In this document: in pieces, positions 42,962 to 51,597 of the stretch
Layout of the letters: each line of letters begins with the position of its first letter
How positions within the stretch are numbered: position 1 is the first letter of the stretch
From: Actinorugispora endophytica
GTDB lineage: Bacteria > Actinomycetota > Actinomycetes > Streptosporangiales > Streptosporangiaceae
DNA length: 64,000 nt
Reading direction: 5' to 3'
Assembly (NCBI RefSeq): GCF_004363075.1
Contig: NZ_SNYN01000017.1
Location: 36,742-100,741 of the forward strand
Notes under the pieces: generated by a model
Told to the model about the DNA's origin: nothing
What the model saw: only the letters and a program-made list of their open reading frames with translations
Database searches by the model: none
Made by a program: the position numbers and the translations under genes

Positions 42962-44533
42962 TCAGATGTGCACGACCGGCCCCTCGGAGTGCGTGCTGGG
43001 GCGCATCGCCAGCGACAGCAGCGCGGCGAGCGCCATCACCGCGGCGGCGATTCCGAAGGCCAGCTGCATCCCGTCCAGGAACGCCAGGTGGCTCGCCTCG
43101 GTAACGGCCCGCGCGACCTCGGCGGTGGCTCCCTCGGGCACGGCCGCGCCGCCCTGGGCGACCTGGCTCTGCGCCGCCGACAGCTCCTCCGCCCCGAGCT
43201 CGGCCAGCCCCGCGTCGCTGTAGTGGCCGGGCAGCGTCGAGATGATCGTCATCGACATCACCGCGCCCAGCACGGCGGTGCCCAGCGACCCTCCGAGCTG
43301 CATGGCCGCCTGCTGCACGCCCGCGGCGACACCGGCGAACCGCATCGGCGTGTTGGCGATGATCGCGGCCGTCGCACCGGTCATCACCAGGCTCAGCCCG
43401 GCTCCGAGCAGGACGAAGCCCACGGACGTGTACCCGATCCCGGTGTCGGTGGTCAGCCGCGACAGCATGAAGAGCCCGATCGCGGTCAGCACCAGCCCCG
43501 CCGCGGTGGGCACCCTGGCTCCGACCTTGTCCAGGAGTCGTCCCGCCAGCGGCGAGGTGATCGCCATCATCGCCATGAGCGGCATGAGCTGGAGGCCGGC
43601 CCTTGCCGGGGAGAGCCCGGCCACGCCCTGCAGGTAGAAGGTGATGAAGAAGAGCGAGCCCATCAGGCCCAGCGCCATCAGCACCATCAGGACGACCCCG
43701 ATCGACACCGAGGCGTCGCGGAAGATCGCGAGGGGCAGGAGCGGGTCCGCCGGTCGGCGCTCCCACAGGACGAAGGCGACCCCGACCACCACGGCGACAC
43801 CGAGCGGAACGAGCGTGACGGGCGCGGTCCAACCCGCCGAGGGGGCCTCCACGAGCGCCCACACCAGCGCGAAGATCGCGATGGTGAGAAGGACGACACC
43901 GGGCGCGTCGAAGCGCGACCCGGGGTCGGTCGGCTGGTTGGCCGCGAGCAGCCACATCCCCAGGCCTACGGCCACCGCGCCGATCAGGACGTTGATGTAG
44001 AAGACCGACTGCCAGCCGAACCCGCTGACCAGGACGCCGCCGACGATCGGGCCCGCGGCGTTGGCCCCGCCCAACAGGCTTCCGAAGACGCCGAAGGCGC
44101 GGCCCAGCTTGTGGGGCGGGAAGCTCGCGCGCAGCAGACCCATGGCCGCGGGGGTGAGCAGCGCGCCGAAAACCCCTTGCAGGATGCGGAAGGCGACAAG
44201 CATGATGACGCCCGACGACAGCGCGATGGCCACCGAGGTCACGACGAAGCCGACGATTCCGAGCAGGTACATCCGGCGGTGCCCGAAGCGGTCGCCGAGC
44301 TTGCCCGCGGTGATCAGGAAGACGGCGAGCCCCAGCAGATAGCCGTGCGTCACCCACTGCAGTTCGGCCAGCGATGCCTGGAGGTCCCGGCCGATGGCGG
44401 GGTTGGCCACGGCGACGATGGTGCCGTCCAGCGCGACCATCATCACGCCGAAGGCGATGGCCACCAGCGTCGCCCAGGGGCTTCCTCGCAGATTCCGCTC
44501 CGTGGTGGCGCTCGGCGCGGTGGTCGTGGTCAT
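42962..44533 (-). CDS. MFS drug/proton antiporter, DHA2 (14-TM) type
   Basis: A 523-residue major-facilitator exporter of the EmrB/QacA group with about 14 membrane helices. Motif D1 is GVMMVALDGTIVAVANPAIGRDL, motif A GKLGDRFGHRRMYLLG, motif B FRILQGVFGALLTPAAMGLL and motif C GPIVGGVLVSGFGWQSVFYINV, the antiporter motif. It would expel lipophilic or cationic compounds using the proton gradient. It is divergent from a TetR gene 133 bp away, a standard repressor/efflux arrangement; the TetR protein probably controls it. The start ATG at 44533 follows GGGGGACC. Confidence 0.93.
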   Translation of the reverse strand: MTTTTAPSATTERNLRGSPWATLVAIAFGVMMVALDGTIVAVANPAIGRDLQASLAELQWVTHGYLLGLAVFLITAGKLGDRFGHRRMYLLGIVGFVVTSVAIALSSGVIMLVAFRILQGVFGALLTPAAMGLLRASFPPHKLGRAFGVFGSLLGGANAAGPIVGGVLVSGFGWQSVFYINVLIGAVAVGLGMWLLAANQPTDPGSRFDAPGVVLLTIAIFALVWALVEAPSAGWTAPVTLVPLGVAVVVGVAFVLWERRPADPLLPLAIFRDASVSIGVVLMVLMALGLMGSLFFITFYLQGVAGLSPARAGLQLMPLMAMMAITSPLAGRLLDKVGARVPTAAGLVLTAIGLFMLSRLTTDTGIGYTSVGFVLLGAGLSLVMTGATAAIIANTPMRFAGVAAGVQQAAMQLGGSLGTAVLGAVMSMTIISTLPGHYSDAGLAELGAEELSAAQSQVAQGGAAVPEGATAEVARAVTEASHLAFLDGMQLAFGIAAAVMALAALLSLAMRPSTHSEGPVVHI

Positions 44534-44666
44534 AGGTCCCCCGGTGTCCTTCTGTCGCTCATCGAACCCGAGAAGATTATGGCAGTCGCTGACATTTGGC
44601 AATTTGTGACGGATGATTCCCGCGCATGTATCCTCCGGTGAAAGGAGTCGTGCGAAAGGACCGGCC

Positions 44667-45296
44667 ATGAGCGTCGCGACCGCCGAACCGAGACCGGCCC
44701 CCGGGCTGCGCGAGCGAAAGAAGGCCCGCACCCGGGACGCCCTGGTCGAGGCGGGCATGCGGTTGTTCGTCGAACGCGGGTACGCGGCCACCACCACCGA
44801 GGAGATCGCCGCGCACGCGGACGTCTCCCAGCGCACCTTCTTCCGGTACTTCGCGGGCAAGGAGGACGTCGCCCTCGACGTCCACGCCGGTTTCGACGAA
44901 ACGTTCTACGAGGCCGTGCTGGCACGCCCCCCGCACGAACCCCTCTTCGCCGTCCTGCGCAACGCCGCGCTCGACGACTGGGCGCGCCTGGACCGCGCCC
45001 AGCTGAACACCCGGCTGGACCTGGCCCGAATCCTCGAGTGCTGCCCTCGGCTGCGCGCCGCCCAGCTGCGGTACTGCCTGGAGCAGCAGCAACGGCTCGT
45101 CGAAGAGCTCGCCCGGCGCCGGGGCACCGACCCCGAGACCGATCTGCGCCCCCGGCTCGCCGTCGCGGCGTTCTTCTCCGCGAGGCAGACCGCGCACCTG
45201 CTCTGGAGCCGGGGCGAGGAACACGGCCCCGACGAACTGGGCGCCGCGCTCCGCCGCTGCCTGGACGAACTCGTCCCGGCGGTCACGGAACCCTGA
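44667..45296 (+). CDS. TetR regulator divergent from MFS exporter
   Basis: A 209-residue TetR protein with HTH LRERKKARTRDALVEAGMRLFVERGYAATTTEEIAAHADVSQRTFFRYFAGKED, the TTTEEIAxxAxVSxRTFFRYF form common in efflux and mycofactocin-type regulators. The ligand domain is Arg/Leu-rich. The ATG at 44667 has AAAGGA six bases before it. The gap to the MFS gene (44534-44666) is markedly AT-rich around 44575-44625 and should hold both promoters and the operator, which I cannot fix precisely. Confidence 0.9.
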   Translation: MSVATAEPRPAPGLRERKKARTRDALVEAGMRLFVERGYAATTTEEIAAHADVSQRTFFRYFAGKEDVALDVHAGFDETFYEAVLARPPHEPLFAVLRNAALDDWARLDRAQLNTRLDLARILECCPRLRAAQLRYCLEQQQRLVEELARRRGTDPETDLRPRLAVAAFFSARQTAHLLWSRGEEHGPDELGAALRRCLDELVPAVTEP

Positions 45297-45323
45297 GCCG
45301 CGCCCCCGGGAGCTCCCGGGCGG

Positions 45324-45352
45324 GTGACGGGGAGGCGCCCCCTCCCCGTCAC
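45324..45352 (+). terminator. Terminator after the TetR gene
   Basis: GTGACGGGGAG (45324-45334) pairs perfectly with CTCCCCGTCAC (45342-45352). A palindrome CCCGGGAGCTCCCGGG lies just before it at 45305-45320. Both follow the TetR stop within 60 bases. Confidence 0.6.
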
Positions 45353-45483
45353 CAGGGGTCAACGGGGCGGTACGGTACGCACCTCCTCCTCTCGGGGGCT
45401 TGCCCTGGTGCCCGAGGGACGTCAAGATCCTGAGTGCAGGGACTTGGCTCTTCTCCGCCCCTGGAGAGGACGGTGATGCGGTC

Positions 45484-46320
45484 GTGGCTCCGGACGAGTT
45501 CGACGCGTGCGCCGAGTGCCTGCCCCCGGAACTCGCCGACAGGATCACCGCGCTGCGCCGCTACGTGGTGTACTCCCCGCACGGGCCGCGCCGGAGAAGC
45601 GTCGCCGAGGCCGTGTCCCTGGCCTTCGACGCCGCGTACGTCGGCGACCTCGCGGCCGCCGCGGCGATGACCACGCGCGCCGAGGAGCGCAACGCCGCCA
45701 TCAGCGCGCAGAGCAGCACCCGGATCCTGAGCGGCTACCACGGCGTGGTGCGCCGCTGGGAGGGCGCCGCTCCGCTGGTCGCGGCCACCGACGCCAGCGT
45801 CAAGGGCCCCTACGCGGGGATGGGGTACGTGACCTCCGACGGCCGCTGGGGAATGCGCTCCTGGAACGGCTCCACCCGCGACCCGAGCGGCCCCTCCCGG
45901 GTCCTGGTCCAGGAACTGCGGGCCGTGTCACTGCTGCTGCAGGCGCTCGACCCCGGCGCCACCGCCGTCCTCCTGGTGGACTCGGCGGTGGCCCGCCGCT
46001 ACCTGCGGGCCTGGCAGCGGGGCGGGGAGCGTCCGCTGATGCCCGCCGGGTACGAGGACGGCCCCAGGCGCGCCAACCGCCGCCCCACCCTGGTGCGCCT
46101 GGCCGAGGAGATGGCGGCGCGCCCCGGTCTGACGGTGGAGCCGGTCAAGGGCCACTCGGGCGACCTGCTCAACGAGACCGCCGACTCGCTCGCCTCGATG
46201 GCGCGCCGCCGCCTGGCCGATCCGCGCTCGCGCGGCACGCCCGAACTCATCGCGCACGCCGACGCCTTCGTCGCGTCCTTCCTGCGGCAGTGGCACGCCG
46301 ACCTGTCCCGCTGGGCCTGA
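45484..46320 (+). CDS. RNase H-like protein with N-terminal extension
   Basis: A 278-residue protein. The C-terminal half is an RNase H fold with the complete catalytic set: Asp103 (VAATDASVKGP), Glu144 (LVQELRAV), Asp166 (LLVDSAVA), His224 and Asp234 (VKGHSGDLLNETADSLAS). The His-Asp spacing of ten equals that in E. coli RNase HI. This predicts cleavage of RNA in RNA:DNA hybrids or a related nucleic-acid reaction. The first ~95 residues, with CAECLPPELADRITALRRYVVYSPHG and an Ala-rich helix, match nothing I know. The start is set at the GTG at 45484; GGAGAGGA lies 14 bases upstream, and a TTG at 45400 is a weaker option. Confidence 0.82.
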   Translation: MAPDEFDACAECLPPELADRITALRRYVVYSPHGPRRRSVAEAVSLAFDAAYVGDLAAAAAMTTRAEERNAAISAQSSTRILSGYHGVVRRWEGAAPLVAATDASVKGPYAGMGYVTSDGRWGMRSWNGSTRDPSGPSRVLVQELRAVSLLLQALDPGATAVLLVDSAVARRYLRAWQRGGERPLMPAGYEDGPRRANRRPTLVRLAEEMAARPGLTVEPVKGHSGDLLNETADSLASMARRRLADPRSRGTPELIAHADAFVASFLRQWHADLSRWA

Positions 46321-46345
46321 CCCGGGCGGCTCCCCGCCGGGGAGG

Positions 46346-47590
46346 TCAGGGCCGCCGCGCGGGCGAGGCCCCGGAAAGGGCCAGCCGGGTGGCCCCGTCG
46401 GCGGACCAGCCCAGGAGCCGCTCCAGCGGGCCGCGGCCGAGCAGCAGCTTCCACAGGGTCGCGAACAGCAGTGCGCCCAGGACGAAGAGCTCCAGCCGGA
46501 ACGGCGAGAAGTCGTAGGAGGAACCGCCCAGCATCGCGATCACCACGACGTGCCCGACGTAGACGGTCAGCACCATCGACCCGGCCGCCGCCAGCGGGAA
46601 GACGCCCCGGTGCAGCAGGTCGGCCAGAAACAGGCACGCGGCCAGGACGACCAGCGCGGTGCCGACCGCCCCGGCGATCTCGAAGGTGGTTCCGCTGTGC
46701 GGTGAGGCCACCAGCAGCCAGAACGGGCTGTCGGTGGGGACCGTGCCGTGCAGGGAGGCGATCTCCTCGAGGGTGAGGTCGCCCAGCAGGAGCAGGTCCT
46801 CGGCCGGGGCCGTCTCGGCCGCGGTCCCGTAGTACTGCGCGGCCAGTGTCCGGGTGAGCCGGTCGACGCCGCCCAGCGGGTGCATCAGCAGCCACGACCC
46901 GCCGTAGCCCAGGGCCGCCAGCACCAGTCCCGTCCCGGCGAGACCGGCCCTGGCCGGCGCGGACCGCAGGTCCAGGCGGCCCACCGCCATCCCGGCGACC
47001 ACGAACGCCATGAAGGTACACGCCGGGTAGTAGCCGCTGAGGAAGAAGTCGCCCAAGCCGTCGATCGAGGCCGCCGGGGCGCCGGGGTCCCCGATCAGCG
47101 ACCGGATCAGGAAGGACAGCTGCGGTCCGAGCAGCGCGATCGCGGCGGCGATCCCGGCCAGGGCCCCCGCGCCCAGCCGCAGCAGCGGCAGTGCCAGCAG
47201 GAAGTACCCGGCGTAGTAGACCAGGATGATCGCGATCGGCGCGCCCAGCAGGTCCAGGAACATCCCCAGCAGGGTCAGCGCCATGGCGCGCACCGCGATC
47301 TTGACACCCACCCGCCGCCGGGAAGCGTCCGACGACGGGTGCGCTCCCCCTGACAGCAGCGCCAGCGAGACCCCCGCCAGGAAGGCGAACAGCGCCGAGG
47401 ACCGGCCCCTGGCCAACTCGTGGAAGGCCTCGGCGGCGGGGCCGTCCAGCAGCCCGATCGAACCGACTCCCAGGTGCACGGTGAACATGCCGAACACCGC
47501 GATGGACCTGGCCACGTCCACCCCGACCAGCCGACCGGGTTCGGGCCAGGCGGACCGCTGCGTGCGCGTCTCGGGCGCTAGTCGTGACAC
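46346..47590 (-). CDS. DUF418/DUF1624 (HGSNAT-like) membrane protein
   Basis: A 414-residue polytopic membrane protein. The N-terminus GRLVGVDVARSIAVFGMFTVHLG, then LARGRSSALFAFLAGVSLALLSGG, is typical of heparan-alpha-glucosaminide acetyltransferase-like (DUF1624) and DUF418 proteins, which may move acyl groups across the membrane. About ten hydrophobic helices are seen. The C-terminal block PLAAAGSMVLTVYVGHVVVIAML followed by RLELFVLGALLFATLWKLLLGRGPLERLL is the DUF418 signature. GTG start. It is monocistronic, and its substrate is unknown. Confidence 0.85.
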   Translation of the reverse strand: MSRLAPETRTQRSAWPEPGRLVGVDVARSIAVFGMFTVHLGVGSIGLLDGPAAEAFHELARGRSSALFAFLAGVSLALLSGGAHPSSDASRRRVGVKIAVRAMALTLLGMFLDLLGAPIAIILVYYAGYFLLALPLLRLGAGALAGIAAAIALLGPQLSFLIRSLIGDPGAPAASIDGLGDFFLSGYYPACTFMAFVVAGMAVGRLDLRSAPARAGLAGTGLVLAALGYGGSWLLMHPLGGVDRLTRTLAAQYYGTAAETAPAEDLLLLGDLTLEEIASLHGTVPTDSPFWLLVASPHSGTTFEIAGAVGTALVVLAACLFLADLLHRGVFPLAAAGSMVLTVYVGHVVVIAMLGGSSYDFSPFRLELFVLGALLFATLWKLLLGRGPLERLLGWSADGATRLALSGASPARRP

Positions 47591-47768
47591 GTGCTCCAGG
47601 GTAGGACCTCCGGCGTCGGTTTGCGCTAAGGAGAACCAACCGGGGGATTCCCGACACGAACCCTCGTCCCGGGATCCGGGTGCGGCGACGGACTTCAGGC
47701 GCGGGACACCAGGGAACCTCCGGCGCGGGGGTGAATTCGGGCACCGGTGGTCTTGTTGACAGTCGTGG

Positions 47769-47880
47769 GCTTTCCGCCCGTTTCGGGACCGGGAAGGGCA
47801 GAAAGCCCACGACCGTCAACGGACCCCTCACGCAACGGACATCATGGGCGCGGCCCCGGACCGCACCCGCCGTCGCTGCC
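47769..47880. repeat. 112-bp dispersed intergenic element, copy 2 (family B)
   Basis: Ungapped match to 4098-4209. Here the hairpin is much more complete. Arms begin at GTTGAC (47755-47760) and end at GTCAAC (47815-47820), enclosing CGTGGGCTTTC-GCCC pairing with GGGC-GAAAGCCCACG and a 16-nt loop GTTTCGGGACCGGGAA. The conserved tail CCCTCACGCAACGGAC follows. It sits between two minus-strand genes (DUF418-type and acetoacetyl-CoA synthetase) in a 374-bp gap that otherwise holds nothing I can name. Confidence 0.78.
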
Positions 47881-47964
47881 TCGTCACCGCGCCGCACACG
47901 AGGACACCTCGACGATCCGGTCGGCGAATTCCCGACGCCGAACCACCCCCGCGCCGGAGCTTCC

Positions 47965-49932
47965 CTAGACCGTCTTCCGGGCCAGGTCGGCGAAGTGGTC
48001 CAGGGCCTTCGGGTTGGCCAGGGAGTCCCGGCTGGCGACCCGTTCGGGGGCCTCCCCCATGAGGATGCGCTTGACCGGCACCTCCAGGACCTTGCCGGAC
48101 AGGGTGCGCGGCACCTCCGCGATACTCCGGACCACGTCAGGGACGTGCCGGGGGGAGCAGTCCTCGCGGATGCCCCGGGCGATCCGCCCGAGCAGGGCGT
48201 CGTCCAGCCCCACCCCCTCGCGCAGCACCACGAACAACTCGATCAGGGAACCGCCGCCGGGCTGCGGGACGTCCACCACCAGGGCGTCCAGGACCTCCTC
48301 CAGCGCCAGGACCGTCCGGTAGATCTCGCTGGTGCCCATCCGCACCCCACCGCGGTTGATGGTGGAGTCCGAGCGTCCGTAGATGACCGCGGTCCCGCGC
48401 TCGGTGATCTCGATCCAGTCCCCGTGCCGCCAGACGCCCGGGTACACGGAGAAGTAGCTGTCACGCAGCCGCGTGCCGTCGGTGTCGCCCCAGAAGTAGA
48501 GCGGCATGGACGGCGCGGGCCGGGTCACCACCAGCTCGCCGACCTCGCCGACGACCTCCCTGCCCTCGGGGTCCCAGGCCGCCACGGCCATGCCCAGCGC
48601 CCGGGCCTGGATCTCGCCCTCGTGGACGGGCAGTGTCGGCACGCCGCCGACCAGGCAGCTGCACACGTCGGTGCCGCCGCTGGTGGAGAACAGCCACAGG
48701 TCCGGCCCGAACTCCCGGTAGCACCAGGCGAACCCCTCGGGGGACAGCGGCGACCCGGTGGAGCCGATCGCGCGCAGCGCCGACAGGTCGCGGTCCCGCG
48801 CGGGGTGGACGCCCTCCTTCATGCAGGAGGACAGGTACCCGGCGCTGGTGCCGAAGACGGTGACGCCCGAGCGCTCGGCGAGGTCCCACAGCGCTCCCAG
48901 GTCGGGATGTCCGGGGCTGCCGTCGTACAGGACGATGGACGCCTCCGTCAGCAACACGCTGACCAGGAAGTTCCACATCATCCAGCCGGTGGTGGTGAAC
49001 CAGAAGACCCGGTCGTGCGCCTGGGCGTCCAGGTGCAGGTCGAGGTTCTTGAGCTGCTCCAGGAGGATGCCGCCGTGCCCGTGCACGATCGCCTTGGGCA
49101 GGCCCGTGGTGCCCGAGGAGTACAGGACCCACAGCGGGTGGTCGAAGGGAAGCCGCGCGAAGTCCGGTTCGGCGCCCTCCCCGAAGGACTCGAACTCGTT
49201 CCAGTCCAGGGTGCCCTCGACCGGTTCGTCGCGCAGGTAGGACAGCACGACGGTGTGCCGCAGCGTCGGCAGCCCGGCGCGCAGCGCCGCCAGCACGTCG
49301 CGGCGGTCGAAGTCCTTGCCGCCGTAGCGGTAGCCGTCGACGGCGAGCAGCACCACGGGTTCGATCTGGGCGAAGCGGTCGGTGACGCTGCGCACGCCGA
49401 AGTCGGGCGAGCAGGAGGACCAGACCGCGCCGATGGAGGCGCACGCGTAGAAGGCCGCGACCGCCTCGGCGATGTTGGGCAGGTAGGCCACGACCCGGTC
49501 CCCCGGCCCCACCCCGAGCCTGCGCAGCGCGGCCGCGATCGAGGCGGTGCGTCGCCTGAGCTCACCCCAGGTCCACTCCCCCAGGACGCGGAGTTCGGAA
49601 GCGTGCCGGATGGCGACGGCGTCGTCGTCGCGGTTCCGGAAGACGTGCGCGGCGTAGTTCAGCGTCGCTCCCGGGAACCAGGTCGCGCCGGGCATCGCGT
49701 CGTCGGCCAGCACCGCGCGGTACGGAGTCGCGGACCGGACCCGGTAGTACTCCCAGACGCTCGCCCAGAACCCGTCGAGGTCGGTGACCGACCAGTGCCA
49801 CAGCGAGTGGTAGTCGGAGACGTCCACGCCGCGGTGCTCGCGCACCCAGCGCGTGAACGCGGTGATGTTGGCGCGTTCGCGCCGGGCCTCGTCGGGTTCC
49901 CAGAGAACGGGGGGCTGTGGCTGCTGGGTCAT
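47965..49932 (-). CDS. Acetoacetyl-CoA synthetase
   Basis: A 655-residue AMP-forming ligase that activates acetoacetate to acetoacetyl-CoA. The N-terminal ACAS segment (VLWEPDEARRERANITAFTRWVREHRG, then DYHSLWHWSVTDLDGFWASVWEYY) is characteristic of AACS and distinguishes it from acetyl-CoA synthetase. AMP-binding motif: LWVLYSSGTTGLPKAIVHGHGG. Also WFTTTGWMMWNFLVS, GSTGSPLSPEGFAWCYREFGPDLWLFSTSGGTDVCSCLVGG and the C-terminal TLSGKVLEVPVKRIL catalytic Lys loop. The ATG at 49932 gives the expected family length. No ketone-body partner gene is adjacent. Confidence 0.94.
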   Translation of the reverse strand: MTQQPQPPVLWEPDEARRERANITAFTRWVREHRGVDVSDYHSLWHWSVTDLDGFWASVWEYYRVRSATPYRAVLADDAMPGATWFPGATLNYAAHVFRNRDDDAVAIRHASELRVLGEWTWGELRRRTASIAAALRRLGVGPGDRVVAYLPNIAEAVAAFYACASIGAVWSSCSPDFGVRSVTDRFAQIEPVVLLAVDGYRYGGKDFDRRDVLAALRAGLPTLRHTVVLSYLRDEPVEGTLDWNEFESFGEGAEPDFARLPFDHPLWVLYSSGTTGLPKAIVHGHGGILLEQLKNLDLHLDAQAHDRVFWFTTTGWMMWNFLVSVLLTEASIVLYDGSPGHPDLGALWDLAERSGVTVFGTSAGYLSSCMKEGVHPARDRDLSALRAIGSTGSPLSPEGFAWCYREFGPDLWLFSTSGGTDVCSCLVGGVPTLPVHEGEIQARALGMAVAAWDPEGREVVGEVGELVVTRPAPSMPLYFWGDTDGTRLRDSYFSVYPGVWRHGDWIEITERGTAVIYGRSDSTINRGGVRMGTSEIYRTVLALEEVLDALVVDVPQPGGGSLIELFVVLREGVGLDDALLGRIARGIREDCSPRHVPDVVRSIAEVPRTLSGKVLEVPVKRILMGEAPERVASRDSLANPKALDHFADLARKTV

Positions 49933-50437
49933 TCGTGCGCGCCCTTCCTCGACCTGGGCGTGCGGGCGGGGTGTCCCGTCTCCGCACGCCGGTGTGCGGG
50001 GTTCACAGCCATCTAACAGCAACACCCCCGCGGAACCCGGCTCCGGGGTGGCGCGGGTCACACCGGACGGGTCCCCGGCGCGCGGCGTGCCGGTCGGGCC
50101 ACCGCCCGGGAGGGGAAGTCCTCCGCCTGCGCGTGTTCGTCCAGGGGAGCAGCGCGGACGCGCGTGCCCGGCGGGGAGCGGACCGGCCGGGCCCGGTCCC
50201 CGAGCGGGCGCTGCGGTGGACCGGCGGGACCGCCCCCCGACGCCGAGGACGCCGTCTCCCGGCTGTCCCGCCTTCGCGAGCGCGGTCCGGGGCCGCGCGC
50301 CTTCGCCCTCCGCGGTCCGGTTCCGCCGCCGCGCCGAGGCGGGGCCCCACCGGGAAACCGGCGGCAGCGAAAGCGCCGATTCACACGGGTAACCTGGTGC
50401 GGGGTAAAAAGCCGCATTGATCCATGGGGAGAGGCTT
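49933..50437. other. Divergent intergenic region
   Basis: About 505 bases with very high GC and no credible gene, although several frames stay open by composition. The SGNH hydrolase promoter is probably in the AT-richer 50385-50420 (GGTAACCTGGTGCGGGGTAAA). The acetoacetyl-CoA synthetase promoter is probably near 49990-50020. No riboswitch or long hairpin was found. Confidence 0.4.
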
Positions 50438-51562
50438 TTGGGCGGGCGACTGCGTGGACCCGCGGTCACGACGCGGAGGCTGGTCCTGGGGATCACCTCC
50501 GCGGTCCTGGCGGTGGCGGTGGCCGTCGTACTGACCGTTCCCGCCAGCCGGAGCACCGTTCAGCAGGCCTGGTGCGAGACCACCCGGACCTGGTGCGACA
50601 ACGTTCCGGTGGGCCCGGACGGCGAACCCGACACGGACGGCCGTCGGCTCAGGCTCTCCCCCGTCGACGCCGCCACCTGGGGCAACTACTACGCGCTGGG
50701 CGACTCCTACTCCTCCGGGGACGGCGCCGGCGACTACGCGCCCGGGACCGCCGTCCGCGGCGGGTGCTGGCGCTCGGCCAACGCCTACCCCGAGCGGGTC
50801 ACGGGCTCCTACGACTTCGCCGGCGAGCTCACCTTCCTGGCGTGCAGCGGGCAGCGCGGCAACAAGATGCTGGAGTCCGTCGACGAGACCGAGTCCCAGC
50901 TGGACTGGGTCGCCCCGCACACCTCGCTGGTCACCATCGGCATCGGCGGCAACGACCTCGGGTTCACCACGGTCCTCAAGACCTGCATGATGCGGGTCCC
51001 GCTGCTGGAGAGCGGGGTGTGCATCGGTCAGGAGGACGCCGTCGTCAACCGGATGGGCAAGTTCGAGGCGACCTTCGAACAGTTGATCGGCGAGGTCCGC
51101 GACCGCGCGCCGGACGCCCGCGTCCTGGTCGTCGGCTACCCCCGGCTCTTCCCCGAGGAGCCGACGGGGATGTACTACACGCTGACCGCCGGCGACCAGT
51201 CCTGGCTGAACGAGACGATCCGGCGCTTCAACAAGCAGTTGGACGACGCCGTCCAGGTGCACGACTCCGAGATCGCCGATTCCGGGCAGGTGGGCAGCGT
51301 GGAGTTCGTGGACGCCTACGACGCGCTGGACGGCCACGAGATCGGCTCGGAGGAGCCGTGGGTCAACGGCGTCCTGCTGCGCGACTTCGCCACCGGTGTC
51401 ACCGTGGACCGCAGCACCTTCCACCCCGACGCCGACGGGCACCAGGCCGTCAGCGCGCTCGTGGGCGCCCAGATCGACGAGGGGCCGGGCCGCCCCTTCT
51501 ACGTCACCCGCGCCACCGTGCACAACGCCAGTCCCGAGGTGCTCGCCGGCGAGGCGGGCTGA
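50438..51562 (+). CDS. Secreted or anchored SGNH/GDSL hydrolase
   Basis: A 374-residue esterase/lipase. The hydrophobic N-terminus (about residues 12-37, TRRLVLGITSAVLAVAVAVVLTV) acts as a signal peptide or anchor. Block I is ALGDSYSSGDGAGDY with the catalytic Ser near residue 89, block III is IGIGGNDLGF, and block V is FHPDADGHQA with Asp and His. Paired Cys (AWCETTRTWC, GGCW...LACSG, KTC...GVC) suggest disulfides, as in secreted Streptomyces lipases such as the Rv0518/SCO7513 type. The start is a TTG at 50438 with GGGGAGAGG upstream. Another TTG lies seven codons earlier. Confidence 0.88.
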   Translation: MGGRLRGPAVTTRRLVLGITSAVLAVAVAVVLTVPASRSTVQQAWCETTRTWCDNVPVGPDGEPDTDGRRLRLSPVDAATWGNYYALGDSYSSGDGAGDYAPGTAVRGGCWRSANAYPERVTGSYDFAGELTFLACSGQRGNKMLESVDETESQLDWVAPHTSLVTIGIGGNDLGFTTVLKTCMMRVPLLESGVCIGQEDAVVNRMGKFEATFEQLIGEVRDRAPDARVLVVGYPRLFPEEPTGMYYTLTAGDQSWLNETIRRFNKQLDDAVQVHDSEIADSGQVGSVEFVDAYDALDGHEIGSEEPWVNGVLLRDFATGVTVDRSTFHPDADGHQAVSALVGAQIDEGPGRPFYVTRATVHNASPEVLAGEAG

Positions 51563-51590
51563 GGGGCCGCGCCTCCCGCGGCGCGGCCCC
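51563..51590. terminator. Hairpin between convergent SGNH hydrolase and rocD
   Basis: GGGGCCGCGCC (51563-51573) pairs perfectly with 51580-51590 around TCCCGC. It starts one base after the hydrolase stop and ends seven before that of rocD, so it serves both. Confidence 0.65.
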
Positions 51591-51597
51591 CGCCGGG

